Below, piece after piece: positions 18,265 through 26,547 of a stretch of 64,000 nt of DNA; the stretch's first letter is position 1; every line of letters starts with the position of its first letter. Source of the stretch: Streptomyces ardesiacus (GTDB lineage Bacteria; Actinomycetota; Actinomycetes; Streptomycetales; Streptomycetaceae). The notes under the pieces are model-generated. The model was not told where the DNA came from and made no database searches. It saw only the letters and a program-made list of their open reading frames with translations. The stretch spans positions 310,001-374,000 of the forward strand of contig NZ_BEWC01000010.1 of assembly GCF_003112575.1 (NCBI RefSeq). Reading direction: 5' to 3'. The position numbers were made by a program, and so were the translations under genes.

Positions 18265-19188
18265 CTAGGCCCGCGGTGGGTGGTGCAGGCCCAGGTTCTC
18301 GTAGATTTCCAGCGTCGCCGTGGAGTTGTTGAGCGTGATGAAGTGCAGTCCGGGCACACCTTCGGCCAGCAGCCGCGCGCAGAACTCCGTGGCGAACTCG
18401 ATGCCGATCGAGCGTACAGCCGCCGGATCGTCCTTGACCGAGAGGATCCGCTCTTTCAGCTCCGCGGGGAACGAGGCGTTGCTGAGCTTCGGCAACCTCT
18501 CCAGCATCTTCACACTGGTCACCGGCATCACCTCGGGGATGACCGGGGTCTCACAGCCGGCCGCGGCGACCCGGTCGCGCAGGCGGAGGTAGGAGTCGGG
18601 CTGGAAGAACATCTGCGTGATCGCGTAGTCCGCGCCGGCCCGGCACTTGTCGACGAAGTGCGCCACGTCCGTGTCCCAGTCGGCGGAGCGCGGGTGCATC
18701 TCGGGGAAGGCCGCGACGCCGACGCAGAAGTCGCCCGACTCCTTGATGAGCCGGACCAGTTCGGCGGCGTACGTCAGGCCCTCGGGGTGCGCGACCCAGT
18801 CGGCCGTGGGGTCGCCGGGCGGGTCGCCGCGCACCGCGAGCATGTTGCGGATCCCGGCGTCGGCGTACTGGCCGATGATGTTGCGCAGCTCGGCGACGGA
18901 GTGGTCGACGGCGGTCAGGTGGGCGACCGGGGTCAGCGTGGTGTCGGCGACGATCTGCTCGGTCTCCCGCACCGTGCCCGCCCGCGTGGAGCCGCCGGCG
19001 CCGTAGGTCACGGAGACGAAGTCCGGGGCCACGGCCTCGACCCGCCTCAGCGCGCTCCACAGGTTCTTCTCGCCCTTGGGCGTCTTCGGCGCAGAGAACT
19101 CGAACGAGTACGTCGTCTTGCCGGTGGCGAGGATGTCACGCACCGTGCGGGCGCGATCAGTCCTCGTGCTTGCGGTTCCGAGGGCCAT
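18265..19188 (-). CDS. metF: Methylenetetrahydrofolate reductase
   Basis: Reduces 5,10-methylene-THF to 5-methyl-THF with FAD, supplying the methyl group for methionine synthesis. The 307-residue protein has the family's SFEFSAPKTPKGEKNLW near residue 28 with the catalytic Glu, FVSVTYGAGGSTR near residue 58, and NMLAVRGDPPGDP near residue 117. Length is normal. The ATG at 19188 has no ribosome binding site, but a -35/-10 pair ends 6 bases before it, so translation from a leaderless mRNA is likely. It is followed by the Tyr-rich membrane protein gene and preceded by thiE. Confidence 0.96.
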   Translation of the reverse strand: MALGTASTRTDRARTVRDILATGKTTYSFEFSAPKTPKGEKNLWSALRRVEAVAPDFVSVTYGAGGSTRAGTVRETEQIVADTTLTPVAHLTAVDHSVAELRNIIGQYADAGIRNMLAVRGDPPGDPTADWVAHPEGLTYAAELVRLIKESGDFCVGVAAFPEMHPRSADWDTDVAHFVDKCRAGADYAITQMFFQPDSYLRLRDRVAAAGCETPVIPEVMPVTSVKMLERLPKLSNASFPAELKERILSVKDDPAAVRSIGIEFATEFCARLLAEGVPGLHFITLNNSTATLEIYENLGLHHPPRA

Positions 19189-19194
19189 ACCGGC

Positions 19195-19276
19195 AGGTTA
19201 GCCAGGGGACGGCGGTCGCCCAACCGGATGCGGGACATTTGTCCATATTGTCGAGTTGTTGTCCATCTTTTGGACA
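19195..19276 (-). promoter_or_regulatory. metF leaderless promoter and putative operator
   Basis: Read on the minus strand, -35 TTGGGC (19218-19223), a 17-base spacer and -10 TAACCT (19195-19200) end 6 bases before the metF ATG. Upstream are TGTCCA at 19240-19245, the same string at 19260-19265 (20 bases apart) and the inverted TGGACA at 19271-19276, giving a 6-5-6 inverted repeat plus a spaced half-site. This looks like a regulator binding site; I do not recognise the regulator. Confidence 0.6.
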
Positions 19277-19330
19277 CATGGCCCGCGATCGGCTCCGGAC
19301 GGCCCGCCGGCCCGCCACGGCCGGGTGCGG

Positions 19331-20002
19331 CTACTCCCCCGCCGGGACCTGACGCAGCCGCTTCGCGAACTCGGCCGCCGCCGCGCCGGGGTCGTCGGCG
19401 GCGGTGATCGCGCGCACGACGACCACGCGCCGGGCGCCCGCCTCCACCACCTGGTCGAGGTTGCCGAGGTCGATGCCGCCGATGGCGAACCAGGGGCGGC
19501 CGGTGCCCAGCGCCGCGGTGTACCGGACCAGGTCGAGGCCGGGTGCGTGGCGGCCGGGCTTGGTGGGGGTCGGCCAGCACGGACCGGTGCAGAAGTAGTC
19601 CACGCCGTCCTGGACGGCGGCAGCGGCGGCCTCGGACTCGGCGTGCGTGGAGCGGCCGATCAGCACGTCGTCGCCGACGACGGCCCGGGCGGCGGGCACC
19701 GGCAGGTCGCCCTGGCCGAGGTGCAGCACGTCGGCGCGGGCGGCGTGCGCGACGTCCGCGCGGTCGTTGACCGCGAGGAGCCTGCCGTGGCGGGCGCAGG
19801 CGTCGGCGAGGACCTTGAGGTGCTCCAGTTCCTCGGCCGCCTCCATTCCCTTGTCCCGCAACTGCACGACGTCGACCCCGGCGGCGAGCACGGCGTCGAG
19901 GAACTCGGGCAGGTCGCCCTGGCTCCGGCGGGCGTCCGTGCACAGGTAGAGCCGAGCGTCGGCGAGCCGGGCGCGGGCAGTGGTCGCGGCGGTGTCGGGC
20001 AT
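19331..20002 (-). CDS. thiE: Thiamine-phosphate synthase ThiE
   Basis: Couples HMP pyrophosphate with the thiazole phosphate to make thiamine phosphate. The 223-residue TIM barrel shows VDVVQLRDKGMEAAEEL near residue 42 (pyrimidine/Mg site), LAVNDRADVAHAARADVLHLGQGD near 78 and GPCWPTPTKPG near 145, then FAIGGIDLGNLDQV. The ATG at 20002 has GGGGGGAC upstream; extension to 20053 is unsupported. It has no TPP riboswitch of its own and points away from the thiOSG operon about 2 kb further on. Confidence 0.94.
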   Translation of the reverse strand: MPDTAATTARARLADARLYLCTDARRSQGDLPEFLDAVLAAGVDVVQLRDKGMEAAEELEHLKVLADACARHGRLLAVNDRADVAHAARADVLHLGQGDLPVPAARAVVGDDVLIGRSTHAESEAAAAAVQDGVDYFCTGPCWPTPTKPGRHAPGLDLVRYTAALGTGRPWFAIGGIDLGNLDQVVEAGARRVVVVRAITAADDPGAAAAEFAKRLRQVPAGE

Positions 20003-20140
20003 GCGGGTGTCCCCCCGGTTCGTTCGGTGGCGCGGGCCCGGGACGGGCCGCACGAGGGTGGCGCACGGGCCGCGGACCGGGCCTCTCCCGGGCCGGGGTC
20101 CGCGGCTCGTACGCCGGGTGGTGCGGTGGATCGGCGCGGC

Positions 20141-20177
20141 GGATCAGCGGTGCCGCGGATCAGCGGTGCCGCTGATC
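20141..20177. repeat. 16-bp tandem repeat ending in a 20-bp inverted repeat
   Basis: GGATCAGCGGTGCCGC occurs twice in direct succession (20141-20156 and 20157-20172). The second copy runs into a perfect inverted repeat at 20158-20177 (nine-base arms, two-base centre). The structure lies 30 bases past the stop of the Rv2175c-like gene and probably serves as its terminator; the tandem copy is an extra. The rest of the 205-base gap to thiE holds nothing recognisable. Confidence 0.65.
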
Positions 20178-20207
20178 AATCGGGGCGACGGGACGGCGTC
20201 GCTGTGG

Positions 20208-20573
20208 TCAGACGGCGAGCGCCTGGGCCCGGCGCTTCACCTCCGTACCGCGGTTCTCCGCCAGCGCCTGGGCGGGGGTGCCGGGCAGGCTCGGGTCGGG
20301 AGTGAAGAGCCACTCCAGCATCTCCTCGGCCGTGAAGCCGTCGTCCCGCAGCAGCGTCAGGGTCCCTACCAGGCCCTTGACGACCTTGTCCTCGTCGATG
20401 AAGGCCGCGGGGACGTGCAGCGCGCGGTTCTCCCCGCGGCGGACGGCGATGAGCTGGCCTTCCTTGATGAGCTGGCGTACCCGGGTCACCTCGACGCCGA
20501 GCTTCTCGGCGATGTCGGGGACGGTGAGCCAGGCAGGCACGAGAGCATCGGTCTTTGCGTCAATCTCGGTCAC
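20208..20573 (-). CDS. Rv2175c-family DNA-binding protein
   Basis: A 121-residue protein matching the actinobacterial Rv2175c family. It has a winged helix-turn-helix of the MerR/excisionase type near residues 14-45 (LTVPDIAEKLGVEVTRVRQLIKEGQ) and the C-terminal segment VKGLVGTLTLLRDDGFTAEEMLEWLF. In M. tuberculosis the family member is phosphorylated by the kinase PknL, its direct neighbour; an N-terminal Thr is the reported site. Here the N-terminus (MTEIDAKTDAL) has Thr at positions 2 and 8, and the related kinase gene lies 4 kb away across the thiamine genes. DNA targets are unknown. Confidence 0.88.
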   Translation of the reverse strand: MTEIDAKTDALVPAWLTVPDIAEKLGVEVTRVRQLIKEGQLIAVRRGENRALHVPAAFIDEDKVVKGLVGTLTLLRDDGFTAEEMLEWLFTPDPSLPGTPAQALAENRGTEVKRRAQALAV

Positions 20574-20614
20574 GCCCCCAGCCTGCCACCTGGCACTGAC
20601 ACTCGGAAACCGGA

Positions 20615-21895
20615 CTACGCCGATGCCGCCGTCGCCGCCTTCAGCGGCTTCGCCGGGTCGGCCAGCAGATCCGGGTCCATCCTCGTGCCCGCCTGGATCA
20701 GGCGTCTGCCCTGGGCCAGGTCACGGGGGCGGCCCACCGCCAGCAGCGCCACCAGGCGGCCCGCGCGCAGCCAGCAGACCGTCCACGCCGGGCTGGAGGG
20801 GTCGCCGCGCCACAGGGTGGTGTCGGCGGCCGTGTGGTGACCGGCGTACTGGACGAAGCGGCCGAACTGCTCGGACCAGAAGTACGGCACCGGGTCGTAG
20901 GCCGCCGCGGGTTCGCCGGCCGGGGCGCCGACGATGTCGGCGGCGACCGTGCGCGGCCCCTGGAGCGCGTTGTCCCAGTGGTGCACCAGCAGCCGCTCGC
21001 CGTAGCGGGCGGAGGGGAAGGAGGCGCAGTCGCCCACCGCGTGGACGTCCGGCACGCGGGCGCGCAGGCGGTCGTCGGCCAGGACCTCGCCGTGCCGGCC
21101 GAGGGCGATCCCGGAGCCGGCCAGCCAGCCGGTGGCGGGGCGGGCGCCGATGCCGACGACGACCGCGTCGGCGGGCAGCCGGGTGCCGTCGTCGAGGACG
21201 ACCCGGGCGGGCTCGCCCGGACCGCCCGGCTCGACGCGCTCCACGCGCGCGCGGGTGCGCAGTTCGGCGCCCGCGTCGGCGTACCAGGAGGTCATCGGCG
21301 CGGCCACCTCGGCGGGCAGCGCGTCGGCGAGCGGCCGGTCGGCGGCCTCCACCACGGTCACCGCGCAGCCCGCCTCCCGCGCGGCGGTGGCGAACTCGGC
21401 GCCGATCCAGCCCGCCCCGACCACCACGACGTCGTGCTGCCGGGCGAGCACCGGGCGCAGCCGTTCGGCGTCGTCCAGGGTGCGCAGCAGGTGTACGCCG
21501 GGCACGCCCTCGGCGCCGGGGAGCCGGACGGGTTCGGCGCCGGTCGCCAGGACGAGGGAGTCGTAGGGCACGGGCCCCTCGGAGGTGTCGAGGAGGTGGT
21601 CGCCGGGGCGCACGCCCAGGGCCTCGCAGCCCAGCCGCAGGGTGATGCCGAGCGCCTCGAAGTCGACGTCGAAGGCGGACCCCTCGGCCGTGCCGAGCAG
21701 GACGGCCTTGGACAGCGGGGGGCGGTCGTACGGCTGGTGCGGCTCCGCGCCGATCAGGGTCACCGGGCCGGTGAAGCCCTGTTCCCGCAGGGCGACCGCC
21801 GTCTGCACGCCCGCCATCCCGGCGCCCACCACGACCACACGGCGCTCCGCGTCCGCCGCCGGCCCCTGTCCCCGTTCCCGCGTCTGCTCACTCAC
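20615..21895 (-). CDS. FAD-dependent pyridine nucleotide-disulphide/ferredoxin reductase
   Basis: A two-dinucleotide-binding flavoprotein. It has an FAD motif VVVVGAGMAGVQTAVALREQ, the NAD(P) motif VVVVGAGWIGAEFATAAREAG near residue 150, the second FAD contact VHAVGDCASFPSA, and a C-terminal reductase domain with VPYFWSEQFGRFVQYAG, as in ferredoxin and rubredoxin reductases that serve cytochromes P450 or dioxygenases. No electron acceptor gene adjoins it, so the partner is unknown. The start is uncertain: GTG at 21895 (VSEQTRERG) gives 426 residues; another GTG at 21925 gives 436. Upstream lies the divergent thiO riboswitch region. Confidence 0.88.
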   Translation of the reverse strand: MSEQTRERGQGPAADAERRVVVVGAGMAGVQTAVALREQGFTGPVTLIGAEPHQPYDRPPLSKAVLLGTAEGSAFDVDFEALGITLRLGCEALGVRPGDHLLDTSEGPVPYDSLVLATGAEPVRLPGAEGVPGVHLLRTLDDAERLRPVLARQHDVVVVGAGWIGAEFATAAREAGCAVTVVEAADRPLADALPAEVAAPMTSWYADAGAELRTRARVERVEPGGPGEPARVVLDDGTRLPADAVVVGIGARPATGWLAGSGIALGRHGEVLADDRLRARVPDVHAVGDCASFPSARYGERLLVHHWDNALQGPRTVAADIVGAPAGEPAAAYDPVPYFWSEQFGRFVQYAGHHTAADTTLWRGDPSSPAWTVCWLRAGRLVALLAVGRPRDLAQGRRLIQAGTRMDPDLLADPAKPLKAATAASA

Positions 21896-22021
21896 CTGAT
21901 CACCATAGACACCCCGGTGTTCCACCGGTCGGTGCCCGTCCCCCGTGAACTGCGCGACGCCCCCGGCCGCACGGGGTCCCCTACCCGCGCCCTGTGCCGC
22001 GGGCTAGGGTGGCCGACGCAA

Positions 22022-22117
22022 GGCACTCGCGGGAGCCCGGACGCACCGGGCTGAGAGGGAGGCTGGCGGCCTCCGACCGTACGAACCTGATCCGGGTCAT
22101 GCCGGCGAAGGGAGGGG
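22022..22117 (+). ncRNA. TPP riboswitch (THI element)
   Basis: The conserved blocks of the thiamine pyrophosphate aptamer are present in order: GGGAGCCCGG, then CTGAGAGGG at 22051, and ACCTGATCCGGGTCATGCC at 22085-22103 followed by GGCGAAGGGAG, which closes P1. The 3' P1 strand merges with GGGAGGGG (22110-22117), the ribosome binding site of thiO 11 bases further on. No terminator hairpin follows, so control is most likely at translation: TPP binding would hide the site and shut the thiOSG operon. Confidence 0.95.
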
Positions 22118-22127
22118 CTGGACGCCC

Positions 22128-23339
22128 ATGTCGTCTCCACCACACACGCCTCGTACGCCCCGCACGCCCGACGTGCTCGTCGTCGGCGGCGGGATCGTCG
22201 GGCTGGTCACGGCCTGGCGGGCCGCTCAGCGCGGGCTGGCCACCGCCCTCGTGGACCCCGAACCGGGCGGCGGGGCGGCCCGGGTGGCGGCCGGGATGCT
22301 GGCCGCCGTCACCGAGCTGCACTACGGCGAGGAGACGCTGCTCGCGCTGAACCTCGCCTCGGCCCGCCGCTACCCCGCGTTCGCGGCCGAGCTGGCCGAA
22401 CTGACCGGCCGGGACCTCGGGTACCGCCGCTGCGGCACCCTGGCCGTCGCACTGGACGCCGACGACCGCGCCCACCTGCGCGACCTGCACGCGCTCCAGC
22501 AGCGCTCGGGCCTGGAGTCGGAGTGGCTGTCGGGGCGCGAGTGCCGGCGCCTGGAGCCGATGCTCGCGCCGGGCGTGCGCGGGGGGCTCCGGGTGGACGG
22601 CGACCACCAGATCGACCCGCGCCGCCTCGCACGGGCGCTGGTGGCCGCCTGCGCACACGCGGGCGTGGTCTTCCACCGGGTGTGGGCCGAGCGGCTCACC
22701 GTCGGGCGCGGGGACCGGGCCACGGGCGTCGTCACCGCGGACGGCACCGCGCTGGAGGCCGGGCAGGTCGTGCTGGCCGGGGGCAGCCTCAGCGGGCGGC
22801 TCACGGGCGTGCCGGAGGCCGTACTGCCGCCGGTGCGGCCGGTGAAGGGCCAGGTGCTGCGGCTGACGATGCCCCGGGCCCACGGACCGCTGCTGAACCG
22901 GACGGTGCGCGCCGTGGTGCGCGGCAACCACGTCTACCTGGTGCCCCGCGAGAACGGCGAGCTGGTCGTCGGCGCCACCAGCGAGGAGCTGGGCTGGGAC
23001 ACGACGGTCACCGCGGGCGGCGTCTACGCGCTGCTGCGCGACGCCCACGAGCTGGTCCCCGGCATCACGGAGCTGCCGCTGACGGAGACCCGCGCGGGTC
23101 TGCGCCCCGGCTCCCCGGACAACGCCCCGCTGCTCGGCCCGACCGGCCTGGACGGCCTGCTGCTGGCCACCGGGCACTACCGCAACGGCGTGCTGCTCAC
23201 CCCCGTCACCGGCGACGTCATGGCGCACGCCCTGACCACCGGGGAGCTGCCGGAGGAGGGCCGCCCCTTCACGCCCCGCCGCTTCGGCGGCGCCCCCGCG
23301 CTTCCCCCACTCCCGCGACTTCCGGAGCACTCCGCATGA
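22128..23339 (+). CDS. thiO: Glycine oxidase ThiO
   Basis: FAD enzyme that oxidises glycine to the imine (dehydroglycine) used for thiazole synthesis in aerobic bacteria. The 403 residues contain the FAD motif VLVVGGGIVGLVTAWRAAQRG near residue 15, GMLAAVTE near 58, the glycine-oxidase region QIDPRRLARALVAAC, and the C-terminal LLLATGHYRNGVLLTPVTGD. Start ATG at 22128, directly behind the TPP riboswitch. The stop overlaps the thiS start, so the operon thiO-thiS-thiG is tightly coupled. Confidence 0.94.
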   Translation: MSSPPHTPRTPRTPDVLVVGGGIVGLVTAWRAAQRGLATALVDPEPGGGAARVAAGMLAAVTELHYGEETLLALNLASARRYPAFAAELAELTGRDLGYRRCGTLAVALDADDRAHLRDLHALQQRSGLESEWLSGRECRRLEPMLAPGVRGGLRVDGDHQIDPRRLARALVAACAHAGVVFHRVWAERLTVGRGDRATGVVTADGTALEAGQVVLAGGSLSGRLTGVPEAVLPPVRPVKGQVLRLTMPRAHGPLLNRTVRAVVRGNHVYLVPRENGELVVGATSEELGWDTTVTAGGVYALLRDAHELVPGITELPLTETRAGLRPGSPDNAPLLGPTGLDGLLLATGHYRNGVLLTPVTGDVMAHALTTGELPEEGRPFTPRRFGGAPALPPLPRLPEHSA

Positions 23340-23536
23340 ACATCTCCGTCAACGGCGAGCCGCGCGAGGTGGCTCCCGGCACCGCCCTGGACGCGCTGGT
23401 GGGCACCCTCACCGCGGCACCGTCCGGAGTGGCCGCCGCCCTGAACGAAACCGTCGTCCCGCGCGCGCAGTGGTCCGCCACCGCCCTGGCCGACGGCGAC
23501 CGCGTCGAGGTCCTCACCGCCGTCCAAGGAGGCTGA
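23336..23536 (+). CDS. thiS: Sulfur carrier protein ThiS
   Basis: A 66-residue ubiquitin-fold protein that carries the thiazole sulfur as a C-terminal thiocarboxylate. It begins MNISVNGEPREV and ends with the required Gly-Gly (TAVQGG). The ATG overlaps the thiO stop by four bases and thiG begins two bases after its stop. Length and ends are standard for the family. No thiF adenylyltransferase is in the window; it must be encoded elsewhere. Confidence 0.95.
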   Translation: MNISVNGEPREVAPGTALDALVGTLTAAPSGVAAALNETVVPRAQWSATALADGDRVEVLTAVQGG

Positions 23537-23538
23537 CC

Positions 23539-24333
23539 GTGGCCGACGATCCCTTTGTCCTCGGCGGTACGTCCTACGGGTCCCGCCTGATCATGGGTAC
23601 GGGCGGGGCGCCCAGCCTGGACGTGCTGGAGCGCGCGCTGGTGGCCTCCGGGACGGAGCTGACGACCGTCGCGATGCGGCGGGTGGACACCTCGGTGCAC
23701 GGGTCGGTGCTGTCCGTACTGGAGCGGCTCGGCATCGGAGTGCTGCCGAACACGGCCGGCTGCTTCACCGCCGGGGAGGCCGTCCTCACCGCGCGGCTGG
23801 CGCGCGAGGCGCTCGGCACGGACCTGGTCAAGCTGGAGGTCGTCGCCGACGAGCGCACGCTGCTGCCCGACCCGGTCGAGCTGCTGGACGCGGCCGAGAC
23901 ACTGGTCGACGACGGGTTCACGGTGCTGCCGTACACCAACGACGACCCGGTGCTCGCGCGGAAGCTGGAGGACGTCGGGTGCGCGGCGATCATGCCGCTG
24001 GGCTCGCCGATCGGCTCCGGGCTCGGGATCCGCAACCCGCACAACTTCCAGCTCATCGTGGAGCACGCGCGCGTGCCGGTGATTCTGGACGCGGGGGCCG
24101 GTACGGCCTCGGACGTGGCGCTGGCGATGGAACTGGGGTGTGCGGGGGTGATGCTGGCCTCGGCGGTGACGCGGGCGCAGGAGCCGGTGCTGATGGCCGC
24201 GGCGATGCGGGCGGGGGTGGAGGCGGGGCGGCTGGCTCGGCGGGCGGGGCGGATTCCGCGGCGACACTTCGCCGAGGCGTCGTCCCCCGCGGAGGGCTTG
24301 GCGGTGCTGGATCCGGAGCGGCCCGCCTTTTAG
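23539..24333 (+). CDS. thiG: Thiazole synthase ThiG
   Basis: Forms the thiamine thiazole from deoxyxylulose 5-phosphate, dehydroglycine and ThiS thiocarboxylate. The 264-residue barrel starts with FVLGGTSYGSRLIMGTGG, has the Schiff-base lysine context DLVKLEVVADERTLLPDP near residue 98, and GCAAIMPLGSPIGSGLGI near 148. The GTG start at 23539 is preceded by AAGGAGGC, which overlaps the thiS end. Last gene of the TPP-regulated operon; a strong hairpin follows. Confidence 0.96.
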   Translation: MADDPFVLGGTSYGSRLIMGTGGAPSLDVLERALVASGTELTTVAMRRVDTSVHGSVLSVLERLGIGVLPNTAGCFTAGEAVLTARLAREALGTDLVKLEVVADERTLLPDPVELLDAAETLVDDGFTVLPYTNDDPVLARKLEDVGCAAIMPLGSPIGSGLGIRNPHNFQLIVEHARVPVILDAGAGTASDVALAMELGCAGVMLASAVTRAQEPVLMAAAMRAGVEAGRLARRAGRIPRRHFAEASSPAEGLAVLDPERPAF

Positions 24334-24343
24334 CGGCCCGGCG

Positions 24344-24420
24344 CGGTCCCGGGGGCTCCTCTCCCCGGCACCGTCCGGGGGCTCCTCGCCCGGGCGCCGT
24401 CCGAGGGCTCCCCTCCCACC
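24344..24420. repeat. Three imperfect GC-rich tandem repeats
   Basis: Three copies of about 25 bases with the core CGTCCGGGGGCTCCTC follow the thiG stop (near 24344, 24371 and 24398). They differ by a few bases and lie between thiG and its terminator. Confidence 0.5.
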
Positions 24421-24460
24421 CGCGCGCCCGTTCCCCGTTGGGCACGAACACCTTTCCCAT

Positions 24461-24487
24461 GGGTGCTCCGCCGTCGGCGGAGCACCC
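24461..24487. terminator. Terminator of the thiOSG operon
   Basis: A perfect 12-bp stem (24461-24472 with 24476-24487) with a GTC loop, about 130 bases after thiG and 90 bases ahead of the kinase gene. It separates the thiamine operon from the kinase. Confidence 0.8.
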
Positions 24488-24565
24488 CCGCGTGGGAAGC
24501 GTCACAGATGCGCTGCAGTAACGGCCCGATTCCGCTCGGCGGCGCGGGGTGTCCGTGGCGGCTCG

Positions 24566-24571
24566 TAGACT
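24566..24571 (+). promoter_or_regulatory. -10 hexamer for a leaderless kinase mRNA
   Basis: TAGACT (24566-24571) ends seven bases before the GTG of the kinase gene. There is no purine-rich ribosome binding site and no good -35. The spacing fits transcription starting at the start codon. Confidence 0.45.
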
Positions 24572-24578
24572 CGCCTGC

Positions 24579-26513
24579 GTGGACACGACCCTTCAGGACC
24601 CTCTCGTCGGGCAGGTGCTCGACGGCCGGTACCGCGTCGAGGCGCGGATCGCGGTCGGCGGGATGGCCACGGTCTACCGGGCCGTGGACACCCGCCTGGA
24701 CCGCGTGCTCGCGCTGAAGGTGATGCACCCGACGCTCGCGACCGACGCCACCTTCGTCGAGCGGTTCATCCGCGAGGCCAAGTCGGTGGCCCGGCTCGAC
24801 CACCCCAATGTCGTCCAGGTCTTCGACCAGGGTGCCGAGGGGGCGTACGTCTACCTGGCGATGGAGTACATCGCGGGCTGCACCCTGCGGGACGTGCTGC
24901 GCGAGCGGGGGGCGCTCAGGCCGCGGGCCGCGCTGGACATCCTGGAGCCGGTCCTCGCCGCGCTCGGCGCCGCGCACCGGGCGGGCTTCGTGCACCGGGA
25001 CATGAAGCCGGAGAACGTGCTGATAGGCGACGACGGCCGGGTCAAGGTCGCCGACTTCGGCCTGGTCCGCGCCGTGAACACCGTCACCAGCACCACCGGC
25101 GCGGTCCTCGGCACCGTCTCCTACCTGGCGCCCGAGCAGATCGAGCACGGCACGGCCGACCCCCGGGTGGACGTGTACGCGTGCGGTGTCGTGCTGTACG
25201 AGATGCTGACCGGCACCAAGCCGCACGACGGCGACTCGCCCGCGGCGGTGCTCTACAAGCACCTGCACGAGGACGTGCCGCCGCCCTCGGCCGCGGTGCC
25301 GGGAGCCGCCCTCGAGCTGGACGAGCTGGTCGCCGCGGCCACCGCGCGCACCCCCGAGGTCCGGCCGCACGACGCGGTGGCGCTGCTCGCCCTGACCCGT
25401 GAGGCGCGTGCGGCGCTCAGCGCGGAGCAGCTGGACGCGGTGCCGCCCCAGGCGCTCGCCGCGGAGCACGACAACGCCGAGGACCGTACGAGCGTGATCC
25501 CGCGCGCGCTGACGATGCCTCGCCGCCTCCCCGTCGACGGGGACGAGGCCGACGGCGCGGACGGGGTCAGCCGCACCAGCCGGCTGGCGTCTCCCGCGCC
25601 GGCTCCGGCCCGCTCCCGCCTGCCCCGGCCGCGCCGCGGCCCGCTGGCGATCGTCGTGGCCGCCCTGCTGGTGCTCGGGATCGGCACGGGCATCTGGTAC
25701 ATCAACTCCGGCCAGTTCACCAAGGTGCCGCCGCTGCTGTCCAAGACCGAGGCGCAGGCCCGGGACCGGCTGGACGAGGCCGGGCTGGACGTCGGCAAGG
25801 TGCGGCACGCCTACAGCGACACCGTGGAGCGCGGCAAGGTCATCAGCACCGACCCCGGGGTGGGCGACCGCATACGGAAAAACGACTCGGTGTCGCTCAC
25901 CGTCTCCGACGGCCCCGACACCGTGAAGCTGCCCGACGTGTCGGGCTACAGGCTGGACCGGGCCCGCAAGCTGATCGAGGACGAGGGCCTGGAGCCCGGC
26001 ATGGTGACCAGGGCGTTCAGCGACGAGGTGGCCAAGGGCTTCGTGATCTCCACCAAGCCCGCCTCGGGCACCACGGTGCGCGCGGGCTCGGCGGTCGCCC
26101 TGGTCGTCAGCAAGGGCAGCCCGGTCGACGTCCCGGACGTCACCGGCGAGGACCTGGAGGACGCGAAGTCCGAGCTGTCGGAGGCCGGCCTGAAGGTGAA
26201 GGTCGCCGCGGAGCGGGTGAACTCGGAGCACGACAGCGGCCAGGTCGCCCGGCAGTCCCCGGACGCGGGCGGCCGGGCCGCCGAGGGCGACACGGTGACG
26301 CTCACGCTGTCCAAGGGCCCCCGGATGATCGAGGTCCCGGACGTGGTCGGCGACAGCGTGGACGACGCCAAGCGCACGCTCCGGGACGCGGGCTTCGAGG
26401 TGGAGGAGGACCGAGGGCTGCTCGGGCTGTTCGGCGACACCGTCAAGAAGCAGTCGGTGGACGGCGGGGACACGGCTCCCGAGGGGTCCACCATCAAGAT
26501 CACCATCAGGTGA
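24579..26513 (+). CDS. PASTA-domain Ser/Thr protein kinase
   Basis: A transmembrane eukaryotic-like kinase of 644 residues. The cytoplasmic kinase domain (about 12-275) has IAVGGMATVYRAVD, the lysine in LALKVMHP, the catalytic loop HRDMKPENVL, VADFGLVRA and APEQ. A Thr/Ser-rich juxtamembrane linker, one membrane segment near 356-378, and four PASTA repeats (from about 385; cores VKLPDVSGY, VDVPDVTGE, IEVPDVVGD) follow. PASTA domains sense peptidoglycan fragments, so it probably links wall state to growth. Position next to an Rv2175c-like gene and DAHP synthase matches M. tuberculosis pknL, although PknL lacks PASTA. GTG at 24579 follows TAGACT by seven bases with no ribosome binding site. Confidence 0.93.
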   Translation: MDTTLQDPLVGQVLDGRYRVEARIAVGGMATVYRAVDTRLDRVLALKVMHPTLATDATFVERFIREAKSVARLDHPNVVQVFDQGAEGAYVYLAMEYIAGCTLRDVLRERGALRPRAALDILEPVLAALGAAHRAGFVHRDMKPENVLIGDDGRVKVADFGLVRAVNTVTSTTGAVLGTVSYLAPEQIEHGTADPRVDVYACGVVLYEMLTGTKPHDGDSPAAVLYKHLHEDVPPPSAAVPGAALELDELVAAATARTPEVRPHDAVALLALTREARAALSAEQLDAVPPQALAAEHDNAEDRTSVIPRALTMPRRLPVDGDEADGADGVSRTSRLASPAPAPARSRLPRPRRGPLAIVVAALLVLGIGTGIWYINSGQFTKVPPLLSKTEAQARDRLDEAGLDVGKVRHAYSDTVERGKVISTDPGVGDRIRKNDSVSLTVSDGPDTVKLPDVSGYRLDRARKLIEDEGLEPGMVTRAFSDEVAKGFVISTKPASGTTVRAGSAVALVVSKGSPVDVPDVTGEDLEDAKSELSEAGLKVKVAAERVNSEHDSGQVARQSPDAGGRAAEGDTVTLTLSKGPRMIEVPDVVGDSVDDAKRTLRDAGFEVEEDRGLLGLFGDTVKKQSVDGGDTAPEGSTIKITIR

Positions 26514-26547
26514 CGGGGCACCGCCGGCCGCATGACACCCTGGATGG

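Noticed and set aside
19189..19330. SAM or cobalamin riboswitch upstream of metF
   Set aside because: The promoter ends 6 bases before the ATG, leaving no room for an RNA leader, and no aptamer consensus is present.
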